Below are positions 9,638-18,492 of a DNA stretch of 64,000 nt, piece by piece. Below the pieces are notes generated by a model. It saw only the letters and a program-made list of their open reading frames with translations. It did no database searches and was not told the DNA's origin. Each line of letters opens with the position of its first letter. Positions within the stretch are counted from its first letter, which is position 1. This DNA is from DAIDKA01 sp035487155 (GTDB lineage: Bacteria > Pseudomonadota > Gammaproteobacteria > Steroidobacterales > Steroidobacteraceae). The DNA is taken from assembly GCA_035487155.1 (NCBI GenBank), contig DATHMK010000050.1, forward strand, positions 79,823-143,822, read 5' to 3'. The translations under genes and the position numbers were made by a program.

Positions 9638-9952
9638 ATGAAATCCAAAGAGGCTGTCGGCAGCCTGGCCGCGCTGGCCCAGGAATCCCGTCTTGCGATC
9701 TTCCGGGCCTTGGTGAAGCGGGGCCCGGAGGGGTACACGCCCACCCAGCTTGCCGAAAAACTGGATGTGACGGCCTCCACGCTGTCGTTTCACCTCAAGG
9801 AGTTGCAGCGTGCGGCGCTGATCGATGTGCGCCGCGACGGGCGGTTTCTCTATTACCGTCCGAACTTCGCTCACATGAACCAGCTGATCGGGTTCTTGAC
9901 CGAGAACTGTTGCGTATTGGCGGATCAGGATTGCGGCCGGGAATGTGCATGA
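9638..9952 (+). CDS. arsR: ArsR-family metalloregulator (arsenite-responsive repressor)
   Basis: 104 residues from the ATG at 9638. The winged helix-turn-helix spans residues 8-80 (TPTQLAEKLDVTASTLSFHL recognition region). There is no CVC motif in the DNA-binding helix. Instead Cys91, Cys92, Cys99 and Cys103 cluster at the C terminus (ENCCVLADQDCGREC), like the C-terminal As(III) site described for Acidithiobacillus-type ArsR. It should repress the downstream genes until arsenite binds. Its stop overlaps the next start (ATGA), so it heads an operon with arsN2, an aquaporin gene and arsC. Confidence 0.9.
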   Translation: MKSKEAVGSLAALAQESRLAIFRALVKRGPEGYTPTQLAEKLDVTASTLSFHLKELQRAALIDVRRDGRFLYYRPNFAHMNQLIGFLTENCCVLADQDCGRECA

Positions 9953-10410
9953 CCGCATCAACCCCGGTGACCGTGCGCGCCTCCAAAGCAGCGGACTTCC
10001 GTACCGTCAAGGAGCTTCTGGCCGCGGCGCGGCTGCCCACCGCGGATCTTGACAGCGCACCGGGGCTGCGTTTCTGGGTCACTGAAGATGAGGATCGCAT
10101 CGTCGGCGCGATCGGACTTGAGTCATTCGGCGGCGTCGGCCTGCTGCGATCACTGATCGTCGCGCCCTCACACCGCGCACAGGGCATCGGGTCGCTGCTC
10201 ATCGCAACACTGGAGCGAGAAGCGCAGATCCAGGGCGCGCAGTTGCTGGTGCTGCTGACCGAGGCGGCCGAGGGCTACTTCAGGCGGCACGGATTTGAAA
10301 TCATTGAGCGGGCCTACGTTCCGGATGAAGTCAGAAGCAGCGCCGAGTTTCAATGGCTGTGTCCGGCCTCTGCCATGTGCATGACCAAGTCGCTGAGCCC
10401 TGCAGCATGA
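9949..10410 (+). CDS. arsN2: GNAT acetyltransferase, ArsN2-like
   Basis: 153 residues. The start is the ATG overlapping the arsR stop. GNAT fold: the acetyl-CoA loop is in IVAPSHRAQGIGSLLIATLE (Q/R-x-x-G-x-G/A pattern), followed by YFRRHGFEIIERAYVP, the motif shared by ArsN-type arsenic-resistance acetyltransferases. Related ArsN1 enzymes acetylate organoarsenicals; the substrate of the ArsN2 branch is less certain. Its position between arsR and an aquaporin-arsC pair supports an arsenic role. Confidence 0.82.
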   Translation: MTASTPVTVRASKAADFRTVKELLAAARLPTADLDSAPGLRFWVTEDEDRIVGAIGLESFGGVGLLRSLIVAPSHRAQGIGSLLIATLEREAQIQGAQLLVLLTEAAEGYFRRHGFEIIERAYVPDEVRSSAEFQWLCPASAMCMTKSLSPAA

Positions 10411-11105
10411 GTGCCCAGGTCCAGCCGCTGCGCCGGCGATTGGTCGCCGAAGGTCTCGGGTCGCTGCTCCTGGCCGCCACAGTCGTGGGGTCCGGGATCA
10501 TGGCCGAGCGCCTGAGCGGCGGAAATGCGGCCATTGCCCTCTTGGCGAACACGGCCGCGACCGTCGCCGTACTGGCGGCCCTGATCGCTCTTTTGGGCCC
10601 GCTGAGCGGCGCTCACTTCAATCCCGCCGTATCCGTCATCGAAGCCCTGCGCGGTCGGCTGGCCTGGCCGGACGCGGGCAGCTACGCGTTCGTACAGATC
10701 ATCGGCTGCTGCGCCGGTGCGCTGACGGCCCACCTGATGTTTGAGGTACCCGTCTGGCAGCTCTCCACGCACATTCGGACCGGACCTGCTCAATGGCTCG
10801 CCGAAGGGGTCGCGACCTTCGGTCTGCTGCTCATCGTTCTGGGGCATCGCCGTTCGCAGGATGCGCCATGGATGGTGGCGGCATGGATAGGCGCGGCGTA
10901 CTGGTTCACCGCCTCCACGTCTTTTGCCAACCCGGCCATTACGATCGCGCGCTCCTTGACGAATACCTTCGCCGGCATACGACCCGCGGACACGCCGGCC
11001 TTCATCGTGGCGCAGTTCATCGGCGCGCTGGCAGCCCTTGGGCTCGCCGGGGTGCTGTTTCCACTCGTGCCCGGGACCTCGGCAACCCGGGAAGCAGAGG
11101 CCTGA
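10407..11105 (+). CDS. MIP-family aquaporin/aquaglyceroporin in an ars operon
   Basis: 232 residues, six membrane helices, start at the ATG overlapping the arsN2 stop (ATGA). Both pore half-helix signatures are present: HFNPAVSV (about residue 70) and FANPAITIARS (about residue 177). In Sinorhizobium an aquaglyceroporin encoded in the ars operon lets As(III) made by ArsC leave the cell down its gradient. The same arrangement here, with no arsB or acr3 nearby, suggests this channel is the arsenite exit route. Channel selectivity is inferred from context only. Confidence 0.88.
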   Translation: MSAQVQPLRRRLVAEGLGSLLLAATVVGSGIMAERLSGGNAAIALLANTAATVAVLAALIALLGPLSGAHFNPAVSVIEALRGRLAWPDAGSYAFVQIIGCCAGALTAHLMFEVPVWQLSTHIRTGPAQWLAEGVATFGLLLIVLGHRRSQDAPWMVAAWIGAAYWFTASTSFANPAITIARSLTNTFAGIRPADTPAFIVAQFIGALAALGLAGVLFPLVPGTSATREAEA

Positions 11106-11543
11106 ATGCCTGAGTCGGCCGTGAGCGTCACGATCTATCACAACCCTGGGTGTGGTACGTCCCGTAACGTGCTCGCGCTCATTCGAAACGCCGGTGTCGA
11201 GCCGACGATCATCGAGTACCTGAAGAACCCGCCCGACCGGGCGCTGCTGGAATCGCTGATCCGGCGCATGAACATTCGACCCCGCGATCTGCTGCGCCAA
11301 AAGGGTACGCCGTACAGTGAGCTGGGTCTGGCGGCCGACCACTGGACTGACGCGCAGCTGATCGAGCACATGCTGGCGCACCCCATCCTCATCAACCGCC
11401 CGATCGTGGTCACACCCTGGGGCGTCAAACTCTGCAGGCCCTCCGAGGCACTCTTGGATATCCTGCCGCTGCCCCAGAAAGGCCCGTTTGCCAAAGAGGA
11501 TGGGCAACCGCTCATCGACCCCGCGGGCAACCGCGTCGGGTGA
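11106..11543 (+). CDS. arsC: Glutaredoxin-dependent arsenate reductase
   Basis: 145 residues, beginning directly after the aquaporin stop. The thioredoxin-fold start IYHNPGCGTSRNVL carries the catalytic Cys16 in the CGTSRN motif of the E. coli R773 ArsC class. The arsenate-binding arginines are conserved (RDLLRQKG; LINRPIVVTP; KLCRPSEALLDILP). It reduces arsenate to arsenite with glutathione/glutaredoxin. Last gene of the arsR-arsN2-aquaporin-arsC operon; the product As(III) would leave through the aquaporin. Confidence 0.95.
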   Translation: MPESAVSVTIYHNPGCGTSRNVLALIRNAGVEPTIIEYLKNPPDRALLESLIRRMNIRPRDLLRQKGTPYSELGLAADHWTDAQLIEHMLAHPILINRPIVVTPWGVKLCRPSEALLDILPLPQKGPFAKEDGQPLIDPAGNRVG

Positions 11544-11544
11544 C

Positions 11545-11574
11545 TTGATGCGCCTGATGTCCGCCCGATAAAAT
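11545..11574 (+). promoter_or_regulatory. Candidate sigma-70 promoter for the RND efflux operon
   Basis: TTGATG (11545-11550) and TAAAAT (11569-11574, 5 of 6 matches to TATAAT) with an 18-base spacer lie just after arsC. The permease start is at 11753, so a leader of about 170 bases is implied. No regulator gene is adjacent. Confidence 0.45.
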
Positions 11575-11752
11575 ACTTCTTAATCAGATAGTTAGCATCG
11601 CGCTCGCCAGTGACACATGCGGGCGGCGACGCACGGATCCTGCGGCCTGATTCTTTCCACACGTTAATCGACCGTTCATGACCGCCGTGGCGGATTGCGC
11701 CACAATGGCCAAATCCCGTTTCGCTGGTCCTGTCGAGGGAGGAATCGTCGGC

Positions 11753-14700
11753 ATGCTGGCGATAGTCCGGATTGCGCTTCAGCGACCCTACACGTTCATC
11801 GTGATGGGGCTGCTCATCCTGCTGGTCGGCGGCCTGGCTGCAACGCAGATGCCGGTCGACATCTTCCCGGACATCAACATCCCCATCATCGGGGTTGCCT
11901 GGCAGTACACGGGGCTGTCGCCGGACCAGATGTACGGCCGCATCATGACGCCGTACGAGCGCTCGCTGACAACTACGGTCAACGACATCGAGCATACCGA
12001 GGCCACCTCGTACACCACCTTCGGCATCGCCAAGGTCTTCTTCCATCCCTCGACCAACATCGCCATCGCCAATGCGCAGGTCACCGCCATCTCGCAGACG
12101 TTGATCAAGCAGATGCCCGCCGGGGAGACCCCGCCCCTGATCCTCAACTACAGTGCCTCGACGGTACCCATCCTCCAGCTGGCGCTGTCGGGCAAGGGGC
12201 TCACCGAACAGGCGCTGACCGACCTAGGCATCAATTTCCTTCGGACCCGTCTGGTGACGGTGCCGGGGGCCGCCCTGCCCTATCCCTTCGGTGGCAAGAC
12301 CCCGCAGATCATGTTCGACCTCGACAGCGCCGCACTGCAGGCCCGGGGGTTGACCGGCCTTGATGTGGCCAATGCGCTGGCGAACCAGAACGTGCTGACG
12401 CCGGCGGGCACCCAGAAAATCGGCCCGTACGAGTACACCATCAATCTCAACAATGCGCCCTCGCAGCTGTCCGAGCTTGCCGATCTGCCCATCAAGAGCG
12501 TCGGCGGCGCCATGGTCTACATGCACGACGTGGCTCACCTGCGCAACGGCAACGCGGTCCAGACCAACATCGTGCACGTCGATGGCAACCGCTCGGTGCT
12601 GATGAGCGTGTTCAAGAATGGCTCGACGTCCACCCTGGACATCGTCAGCGGCATCAAGCAGCGGCTGGAGGAGCTCAAGCCCTCGCTGCCCGACACATTG
12701 GTCATCAAGCCCATCGCCGATCAGTCGCTGTTCGTGCGCGCCTCGATCCGCGGCGTCATCCGCGAGGGCATCATCGCCGCGGCGCTGACCAGTCTCATGA
12801 TCCTGCTGTTCCTGGGCAGCTGGCGCTCCACCCTGATCGTCACAACGTCGATTCCGCTGTCCATCCTGGGCGCCATCGCCGCGCTGTACGCCTTCGGTGA
12901 GACGCTCAACATCATGACCCTGGGCGGCCTGGCGCTCGCGGTTGGCATCCTGGTGGATGAGGCGACGGTGACCATCGAGAGCATCAACTACCACCTGGAG
13001 CAGGGCAAGGAGGTGGAAACGGCCATCATGGACGGCGCCTCGCAGATCGTCATCCCGGCTTTCGTGTCGCTGCTGTGCATCTGTATCGTGTTCGTGCCCA
13101 TGTTCTTCCTGAGCGGCGTGGCGCGCTTCCTGTTCGTGCCGCTGGCCGAGAGTGTGATGTGCTCGATGGTGTTCTCGTTCCTGTTGTCGCGCACGCTGGT
13201 GCCGACCATGGCCAAATATCTGCTGCAGGCCCATGCTGCGCATGTGGATGCGCATGGCAATGTCATCGATTCGGCGCCACCGTCCAGGAACCCGCTGGTG
13301 CGCTTGCAGCGCGACTTCGAGCAGCGCTTCATCCGGATGCGCGCCGCGTACCACGACCTGCTGGCACTCGCCATCGAGCATCGAGCGGTATTCGTGGCCG
13401 GCTTCCTGGGCTTCATCGCCCTTTCATTTCTGCTGGCGCCATTCCTGGGGCGCAATTTCTTCCCCGATGTCGATGCCGGCCAGATCCTGCTGCATGTTCG
13501 CGCACCGATCGGACTGCGCGTCGAGGAGACCGCTGCACGCTTCAGTGATGTGGAGAAGGCCATCCGCACCATCATTCCGCCCTCGCAGATCGATGCCCTG
13601 GCCGACAATGTCGGAACTTATCTCTCGTCGCTGAACACCATGTACAACAACACCGGGACCATCGGCGAGTCGGACGGTGATATCCAGATTTCGCTGACCG
13701 CGGATCATGCGCCCACGGGCGAGTACATCCGGCGCATGCGCCAGGAGCTGCCACGCCGATTTCCGGGATTGACGTTCTCCTTCCTGCCCGCCGACATCGT
13801 CAGCCAGATCCTGAACTTCGGGGCCCCCGCGCCCATTGATCTGCAGGTCCGCGGCAACGATCTCGAGGCTGACTTCGCCTACGCCAATCGGCTGCTTGAT
13901 CAGGTCCGCCACATCCCCGGGGTGGCCGATGCCCGCATCCAGCAGTCCTCCCGGGCACCGACCTACGATGTCAACATCGACCGCACGCGCGCCGAGTACA
14001 CCGGGGTCACCACGGCCGATGTGACCAACAGCCTGGTGGTCAATCTCGCCGGTTCCACCCAGGTGGCTCCGACGTACTGGCTCAACGAACAGAACGGTGT
14101 CACCTATCCCATTGCGATGCAGACGCCGCAGTACCAGATTGACACGCTGCCGGAGCTGCAGAATGTTCCGGTCAATGCCACGGGCGCGCCGACCACGGTG
14201 TTGGGCGGCATCGCCGACATCCACCGCTCCCACAGCGATGTCTCGGTGTCGCAGTACAACATCTCCCCCATGGTCGAGATCTACGCCACGACCCAGGGCC
14301 GCGACCTCGGCGCCGTGTCCAGCGCCATTCGCGAGGTCATGGAGCGTAACGATCAGGACAAGCCCAAGGGCTCGACGGTGGATCTGGTGGGGCAGTCGGC
14401 GACCATGCACAGCGCCTACTTCGGCATGCTGGGGGGCCTTGCCGGTGCCATCGTTCTCATCTATTTCATCATCGTCATCAATTTCCAGTCCTGGGCCGAT
14501 CCCTTCGTCATCATCACCGCGCTGCCGGCCGCGCTGGCCGGCATCGTGTGGATACTGTTCGCCACCCACACCACCTTGTCAGTGCCGGCCCTCACCGGTG
14601 CCATCATGTGCATGGGTGTGGCGACCGCCAACAGCGTGCTGGTGATCAGTTTTGCGCGCGAGCGGCTCGATGCGCTGCACGATGCCGGCAAGGCTGCCCT

Positions 14701-14959
14701 TGAGGCCGGTTTCGTGCGTCTGCGGCCGGTGCTGATGACGGCGCTGGCCATGGTGATCGGCATGTTGCCCATGGCGCTGGGACTGGGCGAGGGCGGTGAA
14801 CAGAACGCTCCGCTGGGCCGCGCCGTGATCGGCGGCCTGCTGTTCGCCACCGTCTCCACCCTGTTCTTCGTACCGGTGGTCTTCAGCATCATCCACCGCA
14901 ACTACCGTCCCAAGCCGGCACCGCTGCCCGCCTCCGGAGGCACCCATGTCCCAGCCTGA
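11753..14959 (+). CDS. RND multidrug efflux inner-membrane permease (AcrB-like)
   Basis: 1068 residues from the ATG at 11753, which has a GGAGG RBS; an in-frame ATG at 11678 lacks one. Two-fold RND architecture: TM1 at residues 12-30, a large periplasmic loop, TM2-6, then a repeat. The N terminus (IALQRPYTFIVMG, TQMPVDIFPDINIPIIGVAW) is typical of HAE-type drug exporters. The proton-relay TM4 has ILVDEATVTIES, an Asp-Glu where AcrB has Asp-Asp. The later half has TGAIMCMGVATANSVLVISF. It would use the proton gradient to expel hydrophobic compounds. Adaptor and outer-membrane genes follow with short overlaps, forming a complete tripartite pump. Confidence 0.94.
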   Translation: MLAIVRIALQRPYTFIVMGLLILLVGGLAATQMPVDIFPDINIPIIGVAWQYTGLSPDQMYGRIMTPYERSLTTTVNDIEHTEATSYTTFGIAKVFFHPSTNIAIANAQVTAISQTLIKQMPAGETPPLILNYSASTVPILQLALSGKGLTEQALTDLGINFLRTRLVTVPGAALPYPFGGKTPQIMFDLDSAALQARGLTGLDVANALANQNVLTPAGTQKIGPYEYTINLNNAPSQLSELADLPIKSVGGAMVYMHDVAHLRNGNAVQTNIVHVDGNRSVLMSVFKNGSTSTLDIVSGIKQRLEELKPSLPDTLVIKPIADQSLFVRASIRGVIREGIIAAALTSLMILLFLGSWRSTLIVTTSIPLSILGAIAALYAFGETLNIMTLGGLALAVGILVDEATVTIESINYHLEQGKEVETAIMDGASQIVIPAFVSLLCICIVFVPMFFLSGVARFLFVPLAESVMCSMVFSFLLSRTLVPTMAKYLLQAHAAHVDAHGNVIDSAPPSRNPLVRLQRDFEQRFIRMRAAYHDLLALAIEHRAVFVAGFLGFIALSFLLAPFLGRNFFPDVDAGQILLHVRAPIGLRVEETAARFSDVEKAIRTIIPPSQIDALADNVGTYLSSLNTMYNNTGTIGESDGDIQISLTADHAPTGEYIRRMRQELPRRFPGLTFSFLPADIVSQILNFGAPAPIDLQVRGNDLEADFAYANRLLDQVRHIPGVADARIQQSSRAPTYDVNIDRTRAEYTGVTTADVTNSLVVNLAGSTQVAPTYWLNEQNGVTYPIAMQTPQYQIDTLPELQNVPVNATGAPTTVLGGIADIHRSHSDVSVSQYNISPMVEIYATTQGRDLGAVSSAIREVMERNDQDKPKGSTVDLVGQSATMHSAYFGMLGGLAGAIVLIYFIIVINFQSWADPFVIITALPAALAGIVWILFATHTTLSVPALTGAIMCMGVATANSVLVISFARERLDALHDAGKAALEAGFVRLRPVLMTALAMVIGMLPMALGLGEGGEQNAPLGRAVIGGLLFATVSTLFFVPVVFSIIHRNYRPKPAPLPASGGTHVPA

Positions 14960-16097
14960 TGCAATGTCGCCACCTGACCTGAAGCGCTTGCGCCTGACGG
15001 GCATTATCTTCGTGGTGGTCGTGTTGCTCATCGCTGCCTACGGCCTGGTGTCCCGTGCGGCGCAGAACTCGCAGCTTCGCCAACTGACCGAGGATGAAGC
15101 CGTGGCGAGCGTGGCCCTGGTGGCGCCGGCGCGGGCGGATAATCATTCGGGCCTGGATCTGCCCGGTCGCCTGGAGGCCTTCATCCGCGCGCCCATCTAT
15201 GCGCGCGTGCCCGGGTACCTCAAGAGCTGGAAGTACGACATCGGTGCCAAGGTGAAGGCGGGCGCGGTGCTGGCCGAAATCGACACTCCCGATCTTGACC
15301 AGCAACTGGCGCAGGCACGCGCCGATTTGAATGTCTCGGAGGCGAACTCGCGCCTGGCGCAGATCAGTGCCACCCGCTGGCAGTCCCTGGCGGGGACTGA
15401 TGCGGTCGCCAAGCAGGACGTGGACCAGCGCACCTACACCTTCAATGCCAGCGTCGCGCAGGTCAAGGCCGCGCAGGCCAATGTGGATCGGCTGGTCGCC
15501 GAGGAGAACTTCAAACGCCTGGTCGCCCCCTTCGACGGCATGGTGACTGCGCGTGAGACGGACGTCGGAGCCTTGATCAATGTGGGTGCCAGTGGCGGCA
15601 CCGAGCTCTTCGTCGTCTCCGCGACCGACAAACTGCGCCTGTACATCAACGTTCCGCAGAATTTCGTGCCCAGCGTACCCGCCGGCACGCAGGCCACGCT
15701 CACCGTGCCCGAGCACCCTGGCAAGACCTACCATGGGACGGTCGAGAGTTCCGCTCAGGCTGTGAACCCCAGCAGCGGTACCACCCTGATGCAGCTGATC
15801 GTCGACAACAGTGCCGGCGAGCTCATGCCGGGGGGTTACGCGGCCATTCACCTGCAGGTACCCGGCACCCCCGGTATTCTGAGCATCCCGTCCAGCGCGC
15901 TGATCTTCAATGCGCAGGGACTTTCGGTGGCCACGGTCGTCGGCGACAACCGCGTCGCGATCAAGCCGGTGACGATCGCGCGCGATCTGGGCACAGTGGT
16001 GGAGATCGCCTCCGGACTCGTCCCTCAGGACAGGGTGATCGAGAATCCTCCCGACGGCGTGGCCGCCGGAGACGGCGTGCGGGTGGTGCGCAAATGA
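14946..16097 (+). CDS. RND efflux periplasmic adaptor (membrane fusion protein)
   Basis: 383 residues; the ATG lies 14 bases inside the permease gene. One N-terminal TM (residues 16-37) anchors it in the inner membrane. The biotinyl-lipoyl half-motifs are IYARVPGYLKSWKYDIGAKV before, and DGMVTARETDVGALIN after, an alpha-helical hairpin (about residues 95-175). Beta-barrel and membrane-proximal domains follow (FVSVPAGTQ-like region, IPSSALIFN). It bridges the permease and the outer-membrane factor. The last 4 bases overlap the downstream lipoprotein gene. Confidence 0.93.
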   Translation: MSQPDAMSPPDLKRLRLTGIIFVVVVLLIAAYGLVSRAAQNSQLRQLTEDEAVASVALVAPARADNHSGLDLPGRLEAFIRAPIYARVPGYLKSWKYDIGAKVKAGAVLAEIDTPDLDQQLAQARADLNVSEANSRLAQISATRWQSLAGTDAVAKQDVDQRTYTFNASVAQVKAAQANVDRLVAEENFKRLVAPFDGMVTARETDVGALINVGASGGTELFVVSATDKLRLYINVPQNFVPSVPAGTQATLTVPEHPGKTYHGTVESSAQAVNPSSGTTLMQLIVDNSAGELMPGGYAAIHLQVPGTPGILSIPSSALIFNAQGLSVATVVGDNRVAIKPVTIARDLGTVVEIASGLVPQDRVIENPPDGVAAGDGVRVVRK

Positions 16098-17530
16098 AGC
16101 GGGCTGCCGTGTGGCTGCGTTGCGCGCCGGCGCTGACGCTGTTGTTGGGCGCCTGCTCGTTCGCTCCAACCTTGAAAACACCGCAGGTTCCCACCGCGGC
16201 TGCGTACCAGGAGGACGGTTCCTGGACTCAGGCGCAGCCCGCCGATCGTCTGCCTCGGGATCACTGGTGGGCTGTGTACGAAAACAAGGAACTGGATGAC
16301 CTGCAGCAGCGTCTGATTGCCGGCAACCCGACGCTTGCTGCCGCGGTCGCCGACTACGCCCAGGCGCGTGCCTTGAGCGACCAGGCGCGCGCCGGGCTCT
16401 TTCCCACCCTGGGTCTGAACGCCAGCGTCGAGCGCGCGCGTGAGTCGTTGAACGCCCCGTTGCGCGGGCCCACGACCCCGGTGTATTACGACACCAACAC
16501 CTTGGGCGGCAGCATCGGCTACGAGCTTGACCTTTGGGGCCAGATCCGCAATGAAGTGGTCGCGGGCAAGGCCAACGCCGAGGCCGCGGCGGCCGATCTG
16601 GAGAATGCGCGCCTGTCGCTGTCGGCGCAGCTCACCGACGACTACATCCAGCTGCGCAGTTTTGACCGCACCGGCGCCATCCTCGATGACTCGGTGAAAG
16701 CCTTCCAGCGTGCGCTCAATCTCACGCAGCAACGGCACGATGCGGGCATTGCCCCTGGACTTGATGTGTCGCAGGCCCAGACGCAGCTGGATGCGGCTCG
16801 CTCCCAGGCCGCACAGACTCTCGCGCAGCGCGCGCTGATGGAGCACGCCATCGCGGCCCTGCTGGGCGAGTCGGCTTCGACGTTCTTTGTGGTCCCCGCC
16901 ATCGTGGACCTGCCGCTGCCGCATGTACCGACCGGCATGCCGGCCACGCTGCTGCAGCGTCGCCCGGACATCGCCTCAGCACAGCGGCGCATGATTGCCG
17001 CCAACGCCCAGATCGGCGTGGCCCGCGCCGCCTACTTCCCCACGCTCACCCTGGGCGGCCAGGGAGGATTTCAGAGCACGGCTTTTTCCAACTGGATCAG
17101 CGCCCCTTCCACCTTCTGGGCCATCGGACCGAATGCCCTTTTGACCGTGTTCGATGGCGGACTGCATCGGGCGCAGGTGGCGCAGGCACGCGCTGAATTC
17201 GATGCCGCCGCCGCCAACTATCGCGGGGTGGTGGTCAATGCCTTCCAGCAGGTCGAGGACAGCCTGGCTTCGCTGAACCACTACTACGACGCCGCCGTGC
17301 AGGAGAAGGCCGCGGTCGGTGCGGCCCAGCGCAGTCTGGATCTCTCGACGGCCCTTTATGTGCAGGGCGCGACCGACTATCTCACCGTCATCACTTCGCA
17401 GACCGCATTGCTTCAGGCGCAGCTGCAGGCAATCGATCTGGACACCTTGCAGCTGCACGCCAGTGTCGAGCTCATCCGCGCGCTCGGCGGCGGCTGGGCA
17501 GAGGCCGACTACATCCGGTCTCCGGACTGA
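16094..17530 (+). CDS. NodT-family outer-membrane efflux lipoprotein
   Basis: 478 residues. A lipoprotein signal peptide ends in the lipobox LLGAC, so Cys21 should be acylated. TolC/OprM-type OEP repeats follow, each with a long coiled hairpin (PADRLPRDHWWAVYENKELD at the start; LLQRRPDIASAQRRMIAANAQIGVARAAYFPTL, here split as LLQRRPDIASAQRRMI and IGVARAAYFPTL, in the second half). It would form the outer-membrane duct of the pump encoded by the two upstream genes, with which it overlaps (ATGA). Its 3' end overlaps the convergent GNAT-like gene by 22 bases. Confidence 0.93.
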   Translation: MKRAAVWLRCAPALTLLLGACSFAPTLKTPQVPTAAAYQEDGSWTQAQPADRLPRDHWWAVYENKELDDLQQRLIAGNPTLAAAVADYAQARALSDQARAGLFPTLGLNASVERARESLNAPLRGPTTPVYYDTNTLGGSIGYELDLWGQIRNEVVAGKANAEAAAADLENARLSLSAQLTDDYIQLRSFDRTGAILDDSVKAFQRALNLTQQRHDAGIAPGLDVSQAQTQLDAARSQAAQTLAQRALMEHAIAALLGESASTFFVVPAIVDLPLPHVPTGMPATLLQRRPDIASAQRRMIAANAQIGVARAAYFPTLTLGGQGGFQSTAFSNWISAPSTFWAIGPNALLTVFDGGLHRAQVAQARAEFDAAAANYRGVVVNAFQQVEDSLASLNHYYDAAVQEKAAVGAAQRSLDLSTALYVQGATDYLTVITSQTALLQAQLQAIDLDTLQLHASVELIRALGGGWAEADYIRSPD

Positions 17531-18492
17531 ACCCGCCAGACCGCGCCGGCCAGTCTCTCCCAGCCATCCCCTGCCACGCCGGTGGGTTGCAGCATCAGCA
17601 AACCGGCTCGAATCCGCAACTTCGCACGGCGTGCCGCGGCGACCTCGGTCGGATCGAGTGTATACATGAAGAACTTGCGACCCGCCGCAGCGCTGGCCGC
17701 CGCCAGGCGCGCAATATTGCGCGCTCTTTTGGCGCCGGGGCACACCAGCAGCTGCAGCCGATCGGTTCCATTGACGGGCTCGATCGCAGCATACGAATCG
17801 TGGGCCAGACGCACGATGCGAACCTTGTGCGGCCGTTGCAGGAACTGCTGTCGCCAGTCTGCGGCGTGCTCATAGTGAAAATGCGCCCGCGGTGTTTGGC
17901 AGGCGTCCAACTCCGCCGGGGTCCGTCGCGCCAACGACTCGAAGGCTGACATCAGATCTTCCCGGCGCTGGGGCAGTCCCGGGCAGCCGCGCCCGGCCGG
18001 CGTGGCAACGGACCCATGGGTGACGCGTGGACCATCAGGTGAAACCAGATAGTAACTGGGAATGGCCCGCGCACCCAGGCGGATCAGGCCACGGCCACTG
18101 GCGTTGTCGCGCCTCACAAACCCCAAGGCTGCCACGCAGGACTTCTCCCGGCAGCGTTCCAGAGCGGTTTGCAGCAGCGCCGGATAGTGTCCCCGACCGC
18201 GTTCGGTGGCCAACGTGGCTCCGGCACTCAGGACCGCGACTTCGACGGGTGGCCCGCTGCCGACGCCGATCTGCCGGTAGCACACGGTCATGCCGGAGAG
18301 GATGCGCAGACCTTCGGCGCGGACCAGGATATCGGAGCGCTGGGAATTGAACCCGCGCGCCATATACCAGTCATAGGAGGCCGCATCCCATTGCCCTGGA
18401 AAGGCCTGGTTGAGAAATTCGATGTAGCGCGCGCAATCCAACCAGGGGGGGTTGATCTGAACGGGGCCATCTGAGCAGGACTGCGGCGACAT
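17509..18492 (-). CDS. GNAT-like acyltransferase, last gene of the 11-gene operon
   Basis: 327 residues from the ATG at 18492, which shares its A with the upstream stop (TGATG). Residues about 10-150 look like a GNAT fold: the CoA-loop candidate is TERGRGHYPALLQTALERC, followed by LGFVRRDNASGRGLIRLGAR. The C-terminal half (FLQRPHKVRIVRLAHDSYAA onward) may be a second, degenerate GNAT-like unit. No signal peptide. By position it may N- or O-acylate a sugar or lipid intermediate, or transfer an aminoacyl group as FemAB-like proteins do. Function is unproven. Confidence 0.65.
   Translation of the reverse strand: MSPQSCSDGPVQINPPWLDCARYIEFLNQAFPGQWDAASYDWYMARGFNSQRSDILVRAEGLRILSGMTVCYRQIGVGSGPPVEVAVLSAGATLATERGRGHYPALLQTALERCREKSCVAALGFVRRDNASGRGLIRLGARAIPSYYLVSPDGPRVTHGSVATPAGRGCPGLPQRREDLMSAFESLARRTPAELDACQTPRAHFHYEHAADWRQQFLQRPHKVRIVRLAHDSYAAIEPVNGTDRLQLLVCPGAKRARNIARLAAASAAAGRKFFMYTLDPTEVAAARRAKLRIRAGLLMLQPTGVAGDGWERLAGAVWRVQSGDRM

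Noticed and set aside
10350..11507. Long antisense frame across aquaporin and arsC
   Set aside because: Low-complexity shadow translation; the plus-strand genes carry all family motifs.
14889..16181. 430-codon antisense frame across the adaptor gene
   Set aside because: Shadow of a membrane-fusion protein gene with clear lipoyl motifs.
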